Assembly (NCBI GenBank): GCA_001695595.3
Contig: MBPM02000131.1
Span: 62,001 to 126,000, forward strand
Length of the DNA stretch: 64,000 bases
Direction of reading: 5' to 3'
From: Plasmopara viticola
Lineage: Eukaryota; Oomycota; Peronosporomycetes; Peronosporales; Peronosporaceae
The translations under genes were made by a program, and so were the position numbers. Below the pieces are notes generated by a model that made no database searches, was not told the DNA's origin, and saw only the letters and a program-made list of their open reading frames with translations. The first letter of the stretch is position 1. Each line of letters starts with the position of its first letter. This document shows positions 25,993 through 40,400 of this stretch, piece by piece.

Positions 25993-28900
25993 AATGCATC
26001 TATGCACGTCTTAATAGATAGAAAGAACGTATCTGTCGTCGAACACCATCTGAGCACTTTAAAAAGATAATTCCATGCTTAGTTGTGGCTTTGTTGCGTC
26101 TGTGCACGTCTAAGAGGATTGAAAGGACGTAACTGCTGTCATTCAGCGCCTCAGCGCTAAGACGAATTGAACATGCGCTTAGTTGTGACCCTATTGCGTC
26201 TGTGAACGTCAAGATAGATTAAAAGGACGTAGCTATGGTCGTAAAACGTCTCAGCGCTTAAAGAGGGTAAGTACGCTTTGTTGTATCTCTAATGCATATG
26301 TGCACGTTTTAAGAGATAGTAAAGACGTATCTGTCGTCGCACTCTATCTGAGCACTTTATAAAGGTGATTACATGCTCAGTTGTGGCTCTATTGCGTCTG
26401 TGCACGTCTAAGAGGATATAAAGGATGTATCTGCTGACGTTCAGCGTCTTAGCGCTTGAATGAATTGAATATGCGCTTAGTTGTGACCCTATTGCGTCTG
26501 TAAACGACAAGAAAGATTGAAAGGATGTAGCTATGGTTGTAAAACGTCTCAGCGATTAAGGAGGGTGATTATACGCTTTGTTGTGACTCTAATGCATCCG
26601 TGCACGTCTTAAGAGAAAGAAAGGACGTATCTGTCGTCGCACATCATCTGAGCACTTTAGAAAAAAGATTACATACTAAGTTGTGGCCCTATTGCGTCTG
26701 TGGACGTCTAAGATGATAGAAAGGACGTATCCGACGTCGCACATCTTATGATCACTTAAGAAAAGTAATTACATGCAGAGTCGTGGCCATATTGCGTCTG
26801 TGCACGTCTAAAAGGATAGAAAGGACGTATCTGCAGAGGTTCGGCGTATCAACACTTGAATGAATTGAATATGCGCTTAGTTATGACCCTATTGCGTCTG
26901 TGAACGACTAGATAGAATGAAAGAATGTAGCTGTGGTCATACAACGTCTCAGCCATTAAGGAGGGTGAGTATACGCTTTGTTGTGTCACTATTGGATCTG
27001 TGCACGTCTTAAGAGATAGAAAGGACGTATCTGTTGTCGCACATCGTCTGAGCACTTAAGATGAGTGATTACATGCTAAGTTGTGGCCCTATTGCGTATG
27101 TGCACGTCTAAGATGATAGAAAGGACGTATTTGCTGACGTTTAGCGTCTCAGCGCTTAATTGAATCGAACATGAGCTTAGTTGTGACCCTATTGCGTCTT
27201 TAAACGTCTAGTAAGATCGAAAGAACGTAGCTATGGTTGTACAACGTCTTTGCGCTTAAAGAGGGTGAGTATACGCTTCGGTGTGTTTCTAATGCATCTG
27301 TGCTCGTCTTAAGAGCAAGAAAGGACGGATCTGTCGTCGTACATCATCTGAGCACTTTAGAAAGGTGATTACATGCTTATTTGTGATCCTATTGCGTCTG
27401 TGCACGTTAAAGAGACTAGAAAAGACGAACCTGCTGTTGTACAACGTCTTAGCGCTTGAATGAATTGAATATGCGCTTATTTGTGACCCTATTGCGTCTG
27501 TGAACGTCTAGATTGATTGAAAGTACGTAGCTTTGGTCGTACAGCGTCTCGGCCGTTATAGAGTTTGGGTGTACGCTTTGTTGTGTCTCTATTCGATCTG
27601 TTCACGTCTTAGAAGATTAAAAGGACGTATCTGTCGTCGCACATTATCTAAGCGCTTTAAAGAGTGATTACATGCCAAGTTGTGGCATTATTGCACTTGC
27701 GCACGTCTAAGAGGATAAAATGGACGTATTTTTTGTCGTACAGAGTCTCAGGACTTAAGTGAAGTGAATATTTGCTAAGTTTTGACACTATTACGTCTGT
27801 GAACGTCCGGTTAGTTTGTAAAGACGTAGCTATGGTCGAACAAAGTCTAAGCGCTGAAAGAGGGTGAGAATGCGCTTGGTTGTGTCTATAAAGCATCTGT
27901 GCACGGCATTAGAGATAGAAAGAACATCTCTGTCGTCGCACATTATCTAAGCACTTTAAAAAAAATGATTACTTGCTATGTAGTGGCACTATTAAGTCTA
28001 TGCACGTCCATAAAGATAGAAAAGACGTATCTGCTGACGTAAAGGGTCTCAGCGCTCAAATGAATTAAATAGGTGCCTAGTTGTGACCCAATTGCGTCTG
28101 TGAACGTCTACATTGATTAAAAGGACGTAGCTATGGTTGTACAGCGTCTCAGCCATAAAGGAGGTTAATATACGCTTTGTTGTGTCTCTATTGCATCTGT
28201 GCACGTTTTAAGAAATAGAAAGGACGTATCTGTCGTCACACATCATCTGAGCTTTTATATAAACGTTAAATGCTAAGTTGTGGACCTATTGCGTCTGTGC
28301 ACGTCTAAAATGATAGAAAGGCCGTATTTGCTGACGTTTAGCGACTCAGCGCTTCAACAAATTCAATATGCGCTTAGTTGTGAAACTATTGCGTCTGTGA
28401 ACCTCCAGATAGATCGAAAGAACGTAGCTATGGTCGTACAACGTCTTGGTGCATAAAAAGGGTGGGTATACGCTTTGATGTGTCTCTAATGCATCTGTGC
28501 ACGTCTTAAGAAAAAGAAAGGACGTATCTGTCGTCGCACATCATTTGAGCACTTAAGAAAAGGGACTACATGCTTAGTTGTGACCTCATTGCACGTCTAA
28601 GTGGATAGAAAAGACGTATCTGCTGACGTTTAGCGTCTCAGCGCTTAAATTAATTGAATATGCGCTTATTTGTAACCCTATTGCGTCTGTGAACGTCTAC
28701 ATTGGTTAAAAGGATGTAGTTATGGTTGTACAGCGTCTCAGCCATTAAGGAGGGTGAGTATACGCTTTGTTGTGTCTATAATGCATCTGTGCAAGTCTTA
28801 TAAGATAGAAAGGACGTATCTGTCGTCGCACATCATCCGAGCACTTTAGAAGAAAGATTACATGCTTAGTTGTGGCTTTATTGCGTCTCTGCACGTCTTT

Positions 28901-29400
28901 AAAGATAAAAAGGACGTTTCTGCTGACATTCAGCGTCTCAGCACTTAAATGAATTGAATATGCGCTTAGTTGTGACCCTATTGCGTCTTCGAACGTCTAG
29001 ATAGATCGAACGACGTCGCTATGGTCGTACAATGCCTATGGAAAGGACGTATTTGTCGTAGCACATCATCTGGGCACTTAACAAAGGTGACTACATGCTT
29101 AGTTGTGGCCCTATTGCGTCTGTGTACGTCTAAGAGGATAAAAAGACGTATCTGCTGACCTACAGCGTCTCAGCGATCGAATGAATTGATTATGCGCTTA
29201 GTTGTGACCCTATTGCACCTGGGAATGTCTAGATAGATTGAAGGGACGTAGCTTTGGTCGTAAAGCGGCTCAGCGCTTTTAGAGGGTGAGTATACGCTTT
29301 GTTGTGTCTCTAAGGCATCTATGCACGTTCTGAGAGATAGAAAGGACGTATCTGTCGTCGCACATCATCTGAGCACTTTTAAAAAGGGGTTACACGCTTA
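25993..29400 (+). repeat. 100-bp satellite, diverged forward block before the 1.84-kb repeat
   Basis: Forward A-B-C trimers continue, mutually diverged, with occasional truncations. One trimer is interrupted near 29038, where an A monomer jumps from TACAATGCCTATGG directly into B-type sequence. Some monomers (for example 27400-27700) resemble monomers later found in the 1.84-kb repeat, including the TCGATCTGTTCACGTCTTAG variant of type B. This block may therefore contain the ancestors of that repeat. No gene is seen. Confidence 0.88.
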
Positions 29401-29800
29401 CTTGTGGCCCTACTGCGTCTGTGCACGTCTAAGAGATAAAACAAAAACGTATCTGTCGTCGCACATCATCTGAGCACTTTAAAAAGGAGGTACACGCTTA
29501 CTTGTGGCCCTACTGCGTCTGTGCACGTCTAGAGAGAAAAAAAAAACGTATCTGTCGTCGCACATCATCTGAGTACTTTTAAAAAGGGGTACACGCTTAC
29601 TTGTGGCCCTACTGCGTCTGTGCACGTCTAAGAGATAAAAGAAAAACGTATCTGTCGTCGCACATCAACTGAGCACTTTAGAAGAAAGATTGCATGCTTA
29701 CTTGTGGCCCTACTGCGTCTGTGCACGTCTAAGAGATATAAAAAAGCGTATCTGTCGTCGCACATCAACTGAGCACTTTAGAAGAAAGATTACATGCTTA
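29401..29800 (+). repeat. Four tandem C/B hybrid monomers, 100-bp period
   Basis: The phrase CTTGTGGCCCTACTGCGTCT starts at 29401, 29501, 29600 and 29701. Each monomer begins as type C (GTGGCCCTACTGCG, CACGTCTAAGAGATAAAA) and ends as type B (TGTCGTCGCACATCA, TGAGCACTTT). Such hybrids are what an unequal exchange between C and B monomers would leave. Here the trimer rhythm is lost and replaced by a single-monomer rhythm. The same hybrid monomer is embedded in most units of the following 1.84-kb repeat. Confidence 0.85.
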
Positions 29801-31134
29801 GTTGTGGCCCTATTGCGTCTGTGCACGTTAAAGAGGATTGAAAGGGCGTATCCGCTGACATACTGCGTCTCAGCGCTTTAGATGAGTGAGTATACGCTTT
29901 GTTGTTTCTCTATTGCATCTGTGCACGTCTTAAGAGAAATTAAGGACGTATCTGTCGTCGCACATCATCTGAGCACTTTAAAAAGGGTATACATGCGTAA
30001 TTGTGGCCCTATTGCGTCTGCGCACGTCTAAGAGAAAAGAAAGGACGTATCTGCTGACGTTCAGCGTCTCAGCGCTTAGCCGAATTGAAAATGCGCTTAG
30101 TTGTGACCCTATTGCGTCTGTGAACTTCGAGATAGATTGAGAGGACGTAGATATAGTCGTAAAGCGTCTCAGGCCTGAATGAGGTCGAATATACGCTTGT
30201 TTGTGTGTCTAATGCATCTGTGAGCGTCTTAAGAGATAGAAAAAAGTATCTGTCGTCGCACATCATTTGAGCACTTAAGAAAAGTGATTACATGCTGAGT
30301 TGCGGCCCTATTGCGTCGGTGTATTTTAAAGAAAAAAGAAAAGACGTACGTGCTGTTGTACAACGTCTTAGCGCTTGAATGAATTGAATATGCGCTTAGT
30401 TGTGACCCTGTTGCGTCTGTAAACGTCTAGATAGATTGAAAGGACGTAGCTTTGGTCGTACAGCGTCTCGGCCTTAATAGAAGTTGGGTGTACGCTTTGT
30501 TGTGTCTCTATTCGATCTGTTCACGTTTTAGAAGATTAAAAGGACGGCTCTGTCGTCGCACATCATCTAAGCGCTTTAAAGAGTGATTACATGCCTAGTT
30601 GTGGCATTATTGCGTTTGCGCACGTCTAATAGGATAGAAAGGACGTATTTTTTGTCGTACAGAGTCTCAGCACTTAAATGAAGTGAATATACGCTAAGTT
30701 GTGACACTATTACGTCTGTGAACGTCTAGCTACATTGTAAAGACGTATCTATGGTCGTAAAACGTCTTAGCTCGTAAGGAGAGCGATTTTACGCTCTGTT
30801 GTGTCTCAACTACGTCTGTCCACGTCTTAAAAAGATAGAAAGGATGTATCTGTCGTCGTATATCATCTGAGCGCCTTAGAAGAGTGATTACACGCTTAGT
30901 TGTGGCTCTATTGTGTCTGTGCACGTCTAAGTGGATGAAAAGGACGTATCTGCTGTCGTACAACGTCTCAGCACTTAAATCAATTGAATATGCAATTAGT
31001 TGAGACCCTATTGCGTCTGTGAAGATTGAACGAACATAGCCATCGTCATAGGGCGTCTCAGCGCTTAAAGAAGAAAAGTGTACGCTTCGTTGTGTCTCTA
31101 ATGCATCTGCGCACATCTTAAGAGATAGAAAGGA

Positions 31135-31480
31135 CTTTGTTGTGTCTCTTATGCTTCTGTGCGCGTCTTAAGCGACAGAAAGGACGTATCTGTCGTCGCA
31201 CATCATCTAAGCCCATTAGAAAAGTAATTACATGCTAAGTTGTGGCCCTATTGCGTCTGTCCACGTCTAAGAGAAAAGAAAGGACATATCTGTTGACGTA
31301 CAGCGTCACAGCGCTTTAACGAATGGACTATGCGCTTAGTTGTGACCCTACTGCGTCTGTGAACGCTTAAAGGGATCGAAAGAACGTTGCTATGGTTGTA
31401 CAATGTCTTAACGCTCAAAGAGGGTGAGTTTACGCTTTGCTGTGTCTCGAATGCATCTGTGAACGTCTTAAGAGATACAA
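31135..31480 (+). repeat. Variant internal segment of the 1.84-kb repeat, left flank
   Basis: Where core units carry the hybrid monomers (CACATCAACTGAGCACTTTA), this unit has CACATCATCTAAGCCCATTA followed by a normal C and A monomer with GACATATCTGTTGACGTACA. It lacks the C/B and C/A hybrid monomers, which explains why this unit is about 298 bp shorter than the core. It probably represents the older form of the repeat. Confidence 0.8.
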
Positions 31481-34400
31481 AAAACGTATAGGTCGTCGCA
31501 CATCATCTGAGACTTAAGATAAGCGATTACATGCTAATTTGTGGCCCTATTGCGTCTGTGCACGTCTAAGAGGATGGAAAGGACGTATCGGCTGACGTTC
31601 AGCGTCTCAGCGCTTAGCCGAATTGAAAATGCGCTTAGTTGTGACCCTATTGCGTCTGTGAACTTCGAGATAGATTGAGAGGACGTAGATATAGTCGTAA
31701 AGCGTCTCAGGCCTGAATGAGGTCGAATATACGCTTGTTTGTGTGTCTAATGCATCTGTGAGCGTCTTAAGAGATAGAAAAAAAGTATCTGTCGTCGCAC
31801 ATCATTTGAGCACTTTAGAAAAGTGATTACATGCTGAGTTGCGGCCCTATTGCGTCGGTGTATTTTAAAGAAAAAAGAAAAGACGTACGTGCTGTTGTAC
31901 AACGTCTTAGCGCTTGAATGAATTGAATATGCGCTTAGTTGTGACCCTGTTGCGTCTGTAAACGTCTAGATAGATTGAAAGGACGTAGCTTTGGTCGTAC
32001 AGCGTCTCGGCCTTAATAGAAGTTGGGTGTACGCTTTGTTGTGTCTCTATTCGATCTGTTCACGTTTTAGAAGATTAAAAGGACGGCTCTGTCGTCGCAC
32101 ATCATCTAAGCGCTTTAAAGAGTGATTACATGCCTAGTTGTGGCATTATTGCGTTTGCGCACGTCTAAGAGGATAGAAAGGACGTATTTTTTGTCGTACA
32201 GAGTCTCAGCACTTAAATGAAGTGAATATACGCTAAGTTGTGACACTATTACGTCTGTGAACGTCTAGCTACATTGTAAAGACGTATATATGGTCGTAAA
32301 ACGTCTTAGCTCGTAAGGAGAGTGATTTTACGCTCTGTTGTGTCTCTCCTACGTCTGTCCACGTCTTAAAAAGATAGAAAGGATGTATCTGTCGTCGTAT
32401 ATCATCTGAGCGCCTTAGAAGAGTGATTACACGCTTAGTTGTGGCTCTATTGTGTCTGTGCACGTCTAAGTGGATGAAAAGGACGTATCTGCTGTCGTAC
32501 AACGTCTCAGCACTTAAATCAATTGAATATGCGATTAGTTGAGACCCTATTGCGTCTGTGAAAATTGAACGAACATAGCCATCGTCATAGGGCGTCTCAG
32601 CGCTTAAAGAAGAAAAGTGTACGCTTCGTTGTGTCTCTAATGCATCTGCGCACATCTTAAGAGATAGAAAGGACTTTGTTGTGTCTCTTATGCTTCTGTG
32701 CGCGTCTTAAGCGACAGAAAGGACGTATCTGTCGTCGCACATCAACTGAGCACTTTAGAAGAAAAATTTCATGCTTACTTGTGGCCCTACTGCGTCTGTG
32801 CACGTCTAAGAGATAAAAAAAAGTGTATCTGTCGTCGCACATCAACTGAGCACTTTAGAAGAAAGATTACATGCTTAGTTGTGGCCCTATTGCGTCTGTG
32901 CACGTTAAAGAGGATGAAAGGGCGTATCCGCTGACATACTGCGTCTCAGCGCTTTAAATGAGTGAGTATACGCTTTGTTGTTTCTCTATTGCATCTGTGC
33001 ACGTCTTAAGAGAAAGAAAGGACGTATCTGTCGTCGCACATCATCTGAGCACTTTAAAAAGGGTATACATGCGTAATTGTGGCCCTATTGCGTCTGCGCA
33101 CGTCTAAGAGAAAAGAAAGGACGTATCTGCTGACGTACAGCGTCACAGCGCTTTAATGAATGGACTATGCGCTTAGTTGTGACCCTACTGCGTCTGTGAA
33201 CGTCTTATAAGATCGAAAGGACGTAGCTATGGTTGTACAATGTCTTAGCGCTCAAAGAGAGTGAGTTTACGCTTTGCTGTGTCTCGAATGCATCTGTGAA
33301 CGTCTTAAGAGATACAAAAAACGTATATGTCGTCGCACATCATCTGAGACTTAAGATAAGCGATTACATGCTAATTTGTGGCCCTATTGCGTCTGTGCAC
33401 GTCTAAGAGGATGGAAAGAACGTATCGGCTGACGTTCAGCGTCTCAGCGCTTAGCCGAATTGAAAATGCGCTTAGTTGTGACCCTATTGCGTCTGTGAAC
33501 TTCGAGATAGATTGAGAGGACGTAGATATAGTCGTAAAGCGTCTCAGGCCTGAATGAGGTCGAATATACGCTTGTTTGTGTGTCTAATGCATCTGTGAGC
33601 GTCTTAAGAGATAGAAAAAAAGTATCTGTCGTCGCACATCATTTGAGCACTTTAGAAAAGTGATTACATGCTGAGTTGCGGCCCTATTGCGTCGGTGTAT
33701 TTTAAAGAAAAAAGAAAAGACGTACGTGCTGTTGTACAACGTCTAGCGCTTGAATGAATTGAATATGCGCTTAGTTGTGACCCTGTTGCGTCTGTAAACG
33801 TCTAGATAGATTGAAAGGACGTAGCTTTGGTCGTACAGCGTCTCGGCCTTAATAGAAGTTGGGTGTACGCTTTGTTGTGTCTCTATTCGATCTGTTCACG
33901 TTTTAGAAGATTAAAAGGACGGCTCTGTCGTCGCACATCATCTAAGCGCTTTAAAGAGTGATTACATGCCTAGTTGTGGCATTATTGCGTTTGCGCACGT
34001 CTAAGAGGATAGAAAGGACGTATTTTTTGTCGTACAGAGTCTCAGCACTTAAATGAAGTGAATATACGCTAAGTTGTGACACTATTACGTCTGTGAACGT
34101 CTAGCTACATTGTAAAGACGTATCTATGGTCGTAAAACGTCTTAGCTCGTAAGGAGAGTGATTTTACGCTCTGTTGTGTCTCTCCTACGTCTGTCCACGT
34201 CTTAAAAAGATAGAAAGGATGTATCTGTCGTCGTATATCATCTGAGCGCCTTAGAAGAGTGATTACACGCTTAGTTGTGGCTCTATTGTGTCTGTGCACG
34301 TCTAAGTGGATGAAAAGGACGTATCTGCTGTCGTACAACGTCTCAGCACTTAAATCAATTGAATATGCGATTAGTTGAGACCCTATTGCGTCTGTGAAAA

Positions 34401-37400
34401 TTGAACGAACATAGCCATCGTCATAGGGCGTCTCAGCGCTTAAAGAAGAAAAGTGTACGCTTCGTTGTGTCTCTAATGCATCTGCGCACATCTTAAGAGA
34501 TAGAAAGGACTTTGTTGTGTCTCTTATGCTTCTGTGCGCGTCTTAAGCGACAGAAAGGACGTATCTGTCGTCGCACATCAACTGAGCACTTTAGAAGAAA
34601 AATTTCATGCTTACTTGTGGCCCTACTGCGTCTGTGCACGTCTAAGAGATAAAAAAAAGTGTATCTGTCGTCGCACATCAACTGAGCACTTTAGAAGAAA
34701 GATTACATGCTTAGTTGTGGCCCTATTGCGTCTGTGCACGTTAAAGAGGACTGAAAGGGCGTATCCGCTGACATACTGCGTCTCAGCGCTTTAAATGAGT
34801 GAGTATACGCTTTGTTGTTTCTCTATTGCATCTGTGCACGTCTTAAGAGAAAGAAAGGACGTATCTGTCGTCGCACATCATCTGAGCACTTTAAAAAGGG
34901 TATACATGCGTAATTGTGGCCCTATTGCGTCTGCGCACGTCTAAGAGAAAAGAAAGGACGTATCTGCTGACGTACAGCGTCACAGCGCTTTAATGAATGG
35001 ACTATGCGCTTAGTTGTGACCCTACTGCGTCTGTGAACGTCTTATAAGATCGAAAGGACGTAGCTATGGTTGTACAATGTCTTAGCGCTCAAAGAGAGTG
35101 AGTTTACGCTTTGCTGTGTCTCGAATGCATCTGTGAACGTCTTAAGAGATACAAAAAACGTATATGTCGTCGCACATCATCTGAGACTTAAGATAAGCGA
35201 TTACATGCTAATTTGTGGCCCTATTGCGTCTGTGCACGTCTAAGAGGATGGAAAGAACGTATCGGCTGACGTTCAGCGTCTCAGCGCTTAGCCGAATTGA
35301 AAATGCGCTTAGTTGTGACCCTATTGCGTCTGTGAACTTCGAGATAGATTGAGAGGACGTAGATATAGTCGTAAAGCGTCTCAGGCCTGAATGAGGTCGA
35401 ATATACGCTTGTTTGTGTGTCTAATGCATCTGTGAGCGTCTTAAGAGATAGAAAAAAAGTATCTGTCGTCGCACATCATTTGAGCACTTTAGAAAAGTGA
35501 TTACATGCTGAGTTGCGGCCCTATTGCGTCGGTGTATTTTAAAGAAAAAAGAAAAGACGTACGTGCTGTTGTACAACGTCTTAGCGCTTGAATGAATTGA
35601 ATATGCGCTTAGTTGTGACCCTGTTGCGTCTGTAAACGTCTAGATAGATTGAAAGGACGTAGCTTTGGTCGTACAGCGTCTCGGCCTTAATAGAAGTTGG
35701 GTGTACGCTTTGTTGTGTCTCTATTCGATCTGTTCACGTTTTAGAAGATTAAAAGGACGGCTCTGTCGTCGCACATCATCTAAGCGCTTTAAAGAGTGAT
35801 TACATGCCTAGTTGTGGCATTATTGCGTTTGCGCACGTCTAAGAGGATAGAAAGGACGTATTTTTTGTCGTACAGAGTCTCAGCACTTAAATGAAGTGAA
35901 TATACGCTAAGTTGTGACACTATTACGTCTGTGAACGTCTAGCTACATTGTAAAGACGTATATGGTCGTAAAACGTCTTAGCTCGTAAGGAGAGTGATTT
36001 TACGCTCTGTTGTGTCTCTCCTACGTCTGTCCACGTCTTAAAAAGATAGAAAGGATGTATCTGTCGTCGTATATCATCTGAGCGCCTTAGAAGAGTGATT
36101 ACACGCTTAGTTGTGGCTCTATTGTGTCTGTGCACGTCTAAGTGGATGAAAAGGACGTATCTGCTGTCGTACAACGTCTCAGCACTTAAATCAATTGAAT
36201 ATGCGATTAGTTGAGACCCTATTGCGTCTGTGAAAATTGAACGAACATAGCCATCGTCATAGGGCGTCTCAGCGCTTAAAGAAGAAAAGTGTACGCTTCG
36301 TTGTGTCTCTAATGCATCTGCGCACATCTTAAGAGATAGAAAGGACTTTGTTGTGTCTCTTATGCTTCTGTGCGCGTCTTAAGCGACAGAAAGGACGTAT
36401 CTGTCGTCGCACATCAACTGAGCACTTTAGAAGAAAAATTTCATGCTTACTTGTGGCCCTACTGCGTCTGTGCACGTCTAAGAGATAAAAAAAAGTGTAT
36501 CTGTCGTCGCACATCAACTGAGCACTTTAGAAGAAAGATTACATGCTTAGTTGTGGCCCTATTGCGTCTGTGCACGTTAAAGAGGATTGAAAGGGCGTAT
36601 CCGCTGACATACTGCGTCTCAGCGCTTTAAATGAGTGAGTATACGCTTTGTTGTTTCTCTATTGCATCTGTGCACGTCTTAAGAGAAAGAAAGGACGTAT
36701 CTGTCGTCGCACATCATCTGAGCACTTTAAAAAGGGTATACATGCGTAATTGTGGCCCTATTGCGTCTGCGCACGTCTAAGAGAAAAGAAAGGACGTATC
36801 TGCTGACGTACAGCGTCACAGCGCTTTAATGAATGGACTATGCGCTTAGTTGTGACCCTACTGCGTCTGTGAACGTCTTATAAGATCGAAAGGACGTAGC
36901 TATGGTTGTACAATGTCTTAGCGCTCAAAGAGAGTGAGTTTACGCTTTGCTGTGTCTCGAATGCATCTGTGAACGTCTTAAGAGATACAAAAAACGTATA
37001 TGTCGTCGCACATCATCTGAGACTTAAGATAAGCGATTACATGCTAATTTGTGGCCCTATTGCGTCTGTGCACGTCTAAGAGGATGGAAAGAACGTATCG
37101 GCTGACGTTCAGCGTCTCAGCGCTTAGCCGAATTGAAAATGCGCTTAGTTGTGACCCTATTGCGTCTGTGAACTTCGAGATAGATTGAGAGGACGTAGAT
37201 ATAGTCGTAAAGCGTCTCAGGCCTGAATGAGGTCGAATATACGCTTGTTTGTGTGTCTAATGCATCTGTGAGCGTCTTAAGAGATAGAAAAAAAGTATCT
37301 GTCGTCGCACATCATTTGAGCACTTTAGAAAAGTGATTACATGCTGAGTTGCGGCCCTATTGCGTCGGTGTATTTTAAAGAAAAAAGAAAAGACGTACGT

Positions 37401-40400
37401 GCTGTTGTACAACGTCTTAGCGCTTGAATGAATTGAATATGCGCTTAGTTGTGACCCTGTTGCGTCTGTAAACGTCTAGATAGATTGAAAGGACGTAGCT
37501 TTGGTCGTACAGCGTCTCGGCCTTAATAGAAGTTGGGTGTACGCTTTGTTGTGTCTCTATTCGATCTGTTCACGTTTTAGAAGATTAAAAGGACGGCTCT
37601 GTCGTCGCACATCATCTAAGCGCTTTAAAGAGTGATTACATGCCTAGTTGTGGCATTATTGCGTTTGCGCACGTCTAAGAGGATAGAAAGGACGTATTTT
37701 TTGTCGTACAGAGTCTCAGCACTTAAATGAAGTGAATATACGCTAAGTTGTGACACTATTACGTCTGTGAACGTCTAGCTACATTGTAAAGACGTATCTA
37801 TGGTCGTAAAACGTCTTAGCTCGTAAGGAGAGTGATTTTACGCTCTGTTGTGTCTCTCCTACGTCTGTCCACGTCTTAAAAAGATAGAAAGGATGTATCT
37901 GTCGTCGTATATCATCTGAGCGCCTTAGAAGAGTGATTACACGCTTAGTTGTGGCTCTATTGTGTCTGTGCACGTCTAAGTGGATGAAAAGGACGTATCT
38001 GCTGTCGTACAACGTCTCAGCACTTAAATCAATTGAATATGCGATTAGTTGAGACCCTATTGCGTCTGTGAAAATTGAACGAACATAGCCATCGTCATAG
38101 GGCGTCTCAGCGCTTAAAGAAGAAAAGTGTACGCTTCGTTGTGTCTCTAATGCATCTGCGCACATCTTAAGAGATAGAAAGGACTTTGTTGTGTCTCTTA
38201 TGCTTCTGTGCGCGTCTTAAGCGACAGAAAGGACGTATCTGTCGTCGCACATCAACTGAGCACTTTAGAAGAAAAATTTCATGCTTACTTGTGGCCCTAC
38301 TGCGTCTGTGCACGTCTAAGAGATAAAAAAAAGTGTATCTGTCGTCGCACATCAACTGAGCACTTTAGAAGAAAGATTACATGCTTAGTTGTGGCCCTAT
38401 TGCGTCTGTGCACGTTAAAGAGGATTGAAAGGGCGTATCCGCTGACATACTGCGTCTCAGCGCTTTAAATGAGTGAGTATACGCTTTGTTGTTTCTCTAT
38501 TGCATCTGTGCACGTCTTAAGAGAAAGAAAGGACGTATCTGTCGTCGCACATCATCTGAGCACTTTAAAAAGGGTATACATGCGTAATTGTGGCCCTATT
38601 GCGTCTGCGCACGTCTAAGAGAAAAGAAAGGACGTATCTGCTGACGTACAGCGTCACAGCGCTTTAATGAATGGACTATGCGCTTAGTTGTGACCCTACT
38701 GCGTCTGTGAACGTCTTATAAGATCGAAAGACGTAGCTATGGTTGTACAATGTCTTAGCGCTCAAAGAGAGTGAGTTTACGCTTTGCTGTGTCTCGAATG
38801 CATCTGTGAACGTCTTAAGAGATACAAAAAACGTATATGTCGTCGCACATCATCTGAGACTTAAGATAAGCGATTACATGCTAATTTGTGGCCCTATTGC
38901 GTCTGTGCACGTCTAAGAGGATGGAAAGACGTATCGGCTGACGTTCAGCGTCTCAGCGCTTAGCCGAATTGAAAATGCGCTTAGTTGTGACCCTATTGCG
39001 TCTGTGAACTTCGAGATAGATTGAGAGGACGTAGATATAGTCGTAAAGCGTCTCAGGCCTGAATGAGGTCGAATATACGCTTGTTTGTGTGTCTAATGCA
39101 TCTGTGAACGTCTTAAGAGATAGAAAAAAGTATCTGTCGTCGCACATCATTTGAGCACTTTAGAAAAGTGATTACATGCTGAGTTGCGGCCCTATTGCGT
39201 CGGTGTATTTTAAAGAAAAAAGAAAAGACGTACGTGCTGTTGTACAACGTCTTAGCGCTTGAATGAATTGAATATGCGCTTAGTTGTGACCCTGTTGCGT
39301 CTGTAAACGTCTAGATAGATTGAAAGGACGTAGCTTTGGTCGTACAGCGTCTCGGCCTTAATGAAGTTGGGTGTACGCTTTGTTGTGTCTCTATTCGATC
39401 TGTTCACGTTTTAGAAGATTAAAAGGACGGCTCTGTCGTCGCACATCATCTAAGCGCTTTAAAGAGTGATTACATGCCTAGTTGTGGCATTATTGCGTTT
39501 GCGCACGTCTAAGAGGATAGAAAGGACGTATTTTTTGTCGTACAGAGTCTCAGCACTTAAATGAAGTGAATATACGCTAAGTTGTGACACTATTACGTCT
39601 GTGAACGTCTAGCTACATTGTAAAGACGTATCTATGGTCGTAAAACGTCTTAGCTCGTAAGGAGAGTGATTTTACGCTCTGTTGTGTCTCTCCTACGTCT
39701 GTCCACGTCTTAAAAAGATAGAAAGGATGTATCTGTCGTCGTATATCATCTGAGCGCCTTAGAAGAGTGATTACACGCTTAGTTGTGGCTCTATTGTGTC
39801 TGTGCACGTCTAAGTGGATGAAAAGGACGTATCTGCTGTCGTACAACGTCTCAGCACTTAAATCAATTGAATATGCGATTAGTTGAGACCCTATTGCGTC
39901 TGTGAAAATTGAACGAACATAGCCATCGTCATAGGGCGTCTCAGCGCTTAAAGAAGAAAAGTGTACGCTTCGTTGTGTCTCTAATGCATCTGCGCACATC
40001 TTAAGAGATAGAAAGGACTTTGTTGTGTCTCTTATGCTTCTGTGCGCGTCTTAAGCGACAGAAAGGACGTATCTGTCGTCGCACATCAACTGAGCACTTT
40101 AGAAGAAAAATTTCATGCTTACTTGTGGCCCTACTGCGTCTGTGCACGTCTAAGAGATAAAAAAAAGTGTATCTGTCGTCGCACATCAACTGAGCACTTT
40201 AGAAGAAAGATTACATGCTTAGTTGTGGCCCTATTGCGTCTGTGCACGTTAAAGAGGATTGAAAGGGCGTATCCGCTGACATACTGCGTCTCAGCGCTTT
40301 AAATGAGTGAGTATACGCTTTGTTGTTTCTCTATTGCATCTGTGCACGTCTTAAGAGAAAGAAAGGACGTATCTGTCGTCGCACATCATCTGAGCACTTT

